This document shows positions 5,726 through 5,871 of a stretch of DNA of 5,871 bases, piece by piece. The stretch's first letter is position 1. The number at the start of each line of letters is the position of its first letter. Under the pieces are notes generated by a model. It had not been told where the DNA came from, made no database searches, and was given only the letters and a program-made list of their open reading frames with translations. A program made the translations under genes and the position numbers. This stretch comes from Sedimentisphaerales bacterium (GTDB taxonomy: Bacteria > Planctomycetota > Phycisphaerae > Sedimentisphaerales > SM23-30), in NCBI GenBank assembly GCA_016932145.1, contig JAFGDI010000005.1, positions 1 to 5,871 on the forward strand. The letters run 5' to 3'.

Positions 5726-5766
5726 AATAAAGATGATCATATATATACCAGAGGACAGAGACTAAA

Positions 5767-5871
5767 ATGGCAAATGAGAAAATAATAATTAAATGCCCTT
5801 CGTGTAGTCAATTATTCGAGCAAACGGGGCTGAGGTTGGGACAATTATTACGCTGTCCTTGCGGTCTGGAA
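5767..5871 (+). CDS. Zinc-ribbon protein, N-terminal 35 residues only (3' end outside the window)
   Basis: The frame opens at ATG 5767 and is still open at the last base. GAGGA at 5751-5755, eleven bases upstream, is an acceptable ribosome-binding site. The visible protein is MANEKIIIKCPSCSQLF, a linker, then LRCPCGLE. Cys10 and Cys13 (CPSC) and Cys30 and Cys32 (CPC) would form the two knuckles of a zinc ribbon, like the short N-terminal ribbons that precede membrane helices or regulatory domains in many planctomycete proteins. The second knuckle is CxC rather than CxxC. What follows is unknown; it could be the start of a membrane protein belonging to the VWA-ExbB row. The gene is co-directional with the exbB-like gene, 273 bases downstream of it, with the miniature element in between. 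Confidence 0.75.
   Translation, partial: MANEKIIIKCPSCSQLFEQTGLRLGQLLRCPCGLE

Noticed and set aside
5552..5785. 77-codon open frame across the repeat element after the exbB-like gene
   Set aside because: It spans the element core, its right arm and tip, overlaps the zinc-ribbon start out of frame, and has no family signature.

Overview
The window is about 5.9 kb with every gene on the + strand. It carries five complete or partial protein families that can be recognised, plus a striking set of intergenic hairpin repeats. The best guess for the host is a Planctomycetota bacterium, possibly of the Phycisphaerae. The von Willebrand A (VWA) protein carries the 'FFGL...FVYVIDHSGSM' entry into its domain that I associate with planctomycetes. 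The solute-binding-type GntR regulator and the signal-peptide-bearing ExbB also fit. This taxonomic call is inference, since no rRNA or other marker is present.

Layout: (1) 2-835 is the C-terminal 277 residues of a small-subunit haem catalase, followed by a strong intrinsic terminator at 901-940. (2) 1036-1581 is a complete LemA-family membrane protein. (3) 1582-2112 is a 531-base gap with no credible gene. It starts with one end of a repeat element, then holds a patch of short direct repeats and small hairpins, and ends with a possible promoter and operator. (4) 2113-3444 is a GntR winged-helix regulator fused to a cytoplasmic copy of a family 1 solute-binding fold, probably a sugar-responsive repressor or activator. 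(5) 3630-4550 is a VWA protein with one N-terminal membrane helix. (6) 4783-5493 is an ExbB/TolQ/MotA-type proton channel subunit. (7) 5767 to the window end is the start of a zinc-ribbon protein.

Two things stand out. First, the VWA protein's only membrane helix carries the SxxxH signature of TonB, and the next gene is an ExbB homologue. This suggests a proton-motive-force motor whose moving rod ends in a VWA domain with an intact metal-binding (MIDAS) site instead of a TonB C-terminal domain. An ExbD-like partner would be expected beyond the right edge, but it is not visible here.

Second, the gaps around these genes contain miniature transposable elements. Two of them (4578-4720 and 5506-5725) have GTAAC...GTTAC inverted ends and 8-base flanking direct repeats (8/8 and 7/8 identical). 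A third element (3452-3605) has related arms and a perfect 8-base flanking repeat but different tips. A fourth (from 1589) has only a left end. Their arms are built from degenerate 7-base units, and their cores differ and contain small hairpins. The GTAA ends plus 8-base duplications resemble the IS66 transposase family, so these may be non-autonomous relatives. They sit just after stop codons and just before the next start codon, so they form the leader or spacer RNA of the VWA-ExbB-zinc ribbon gene row.
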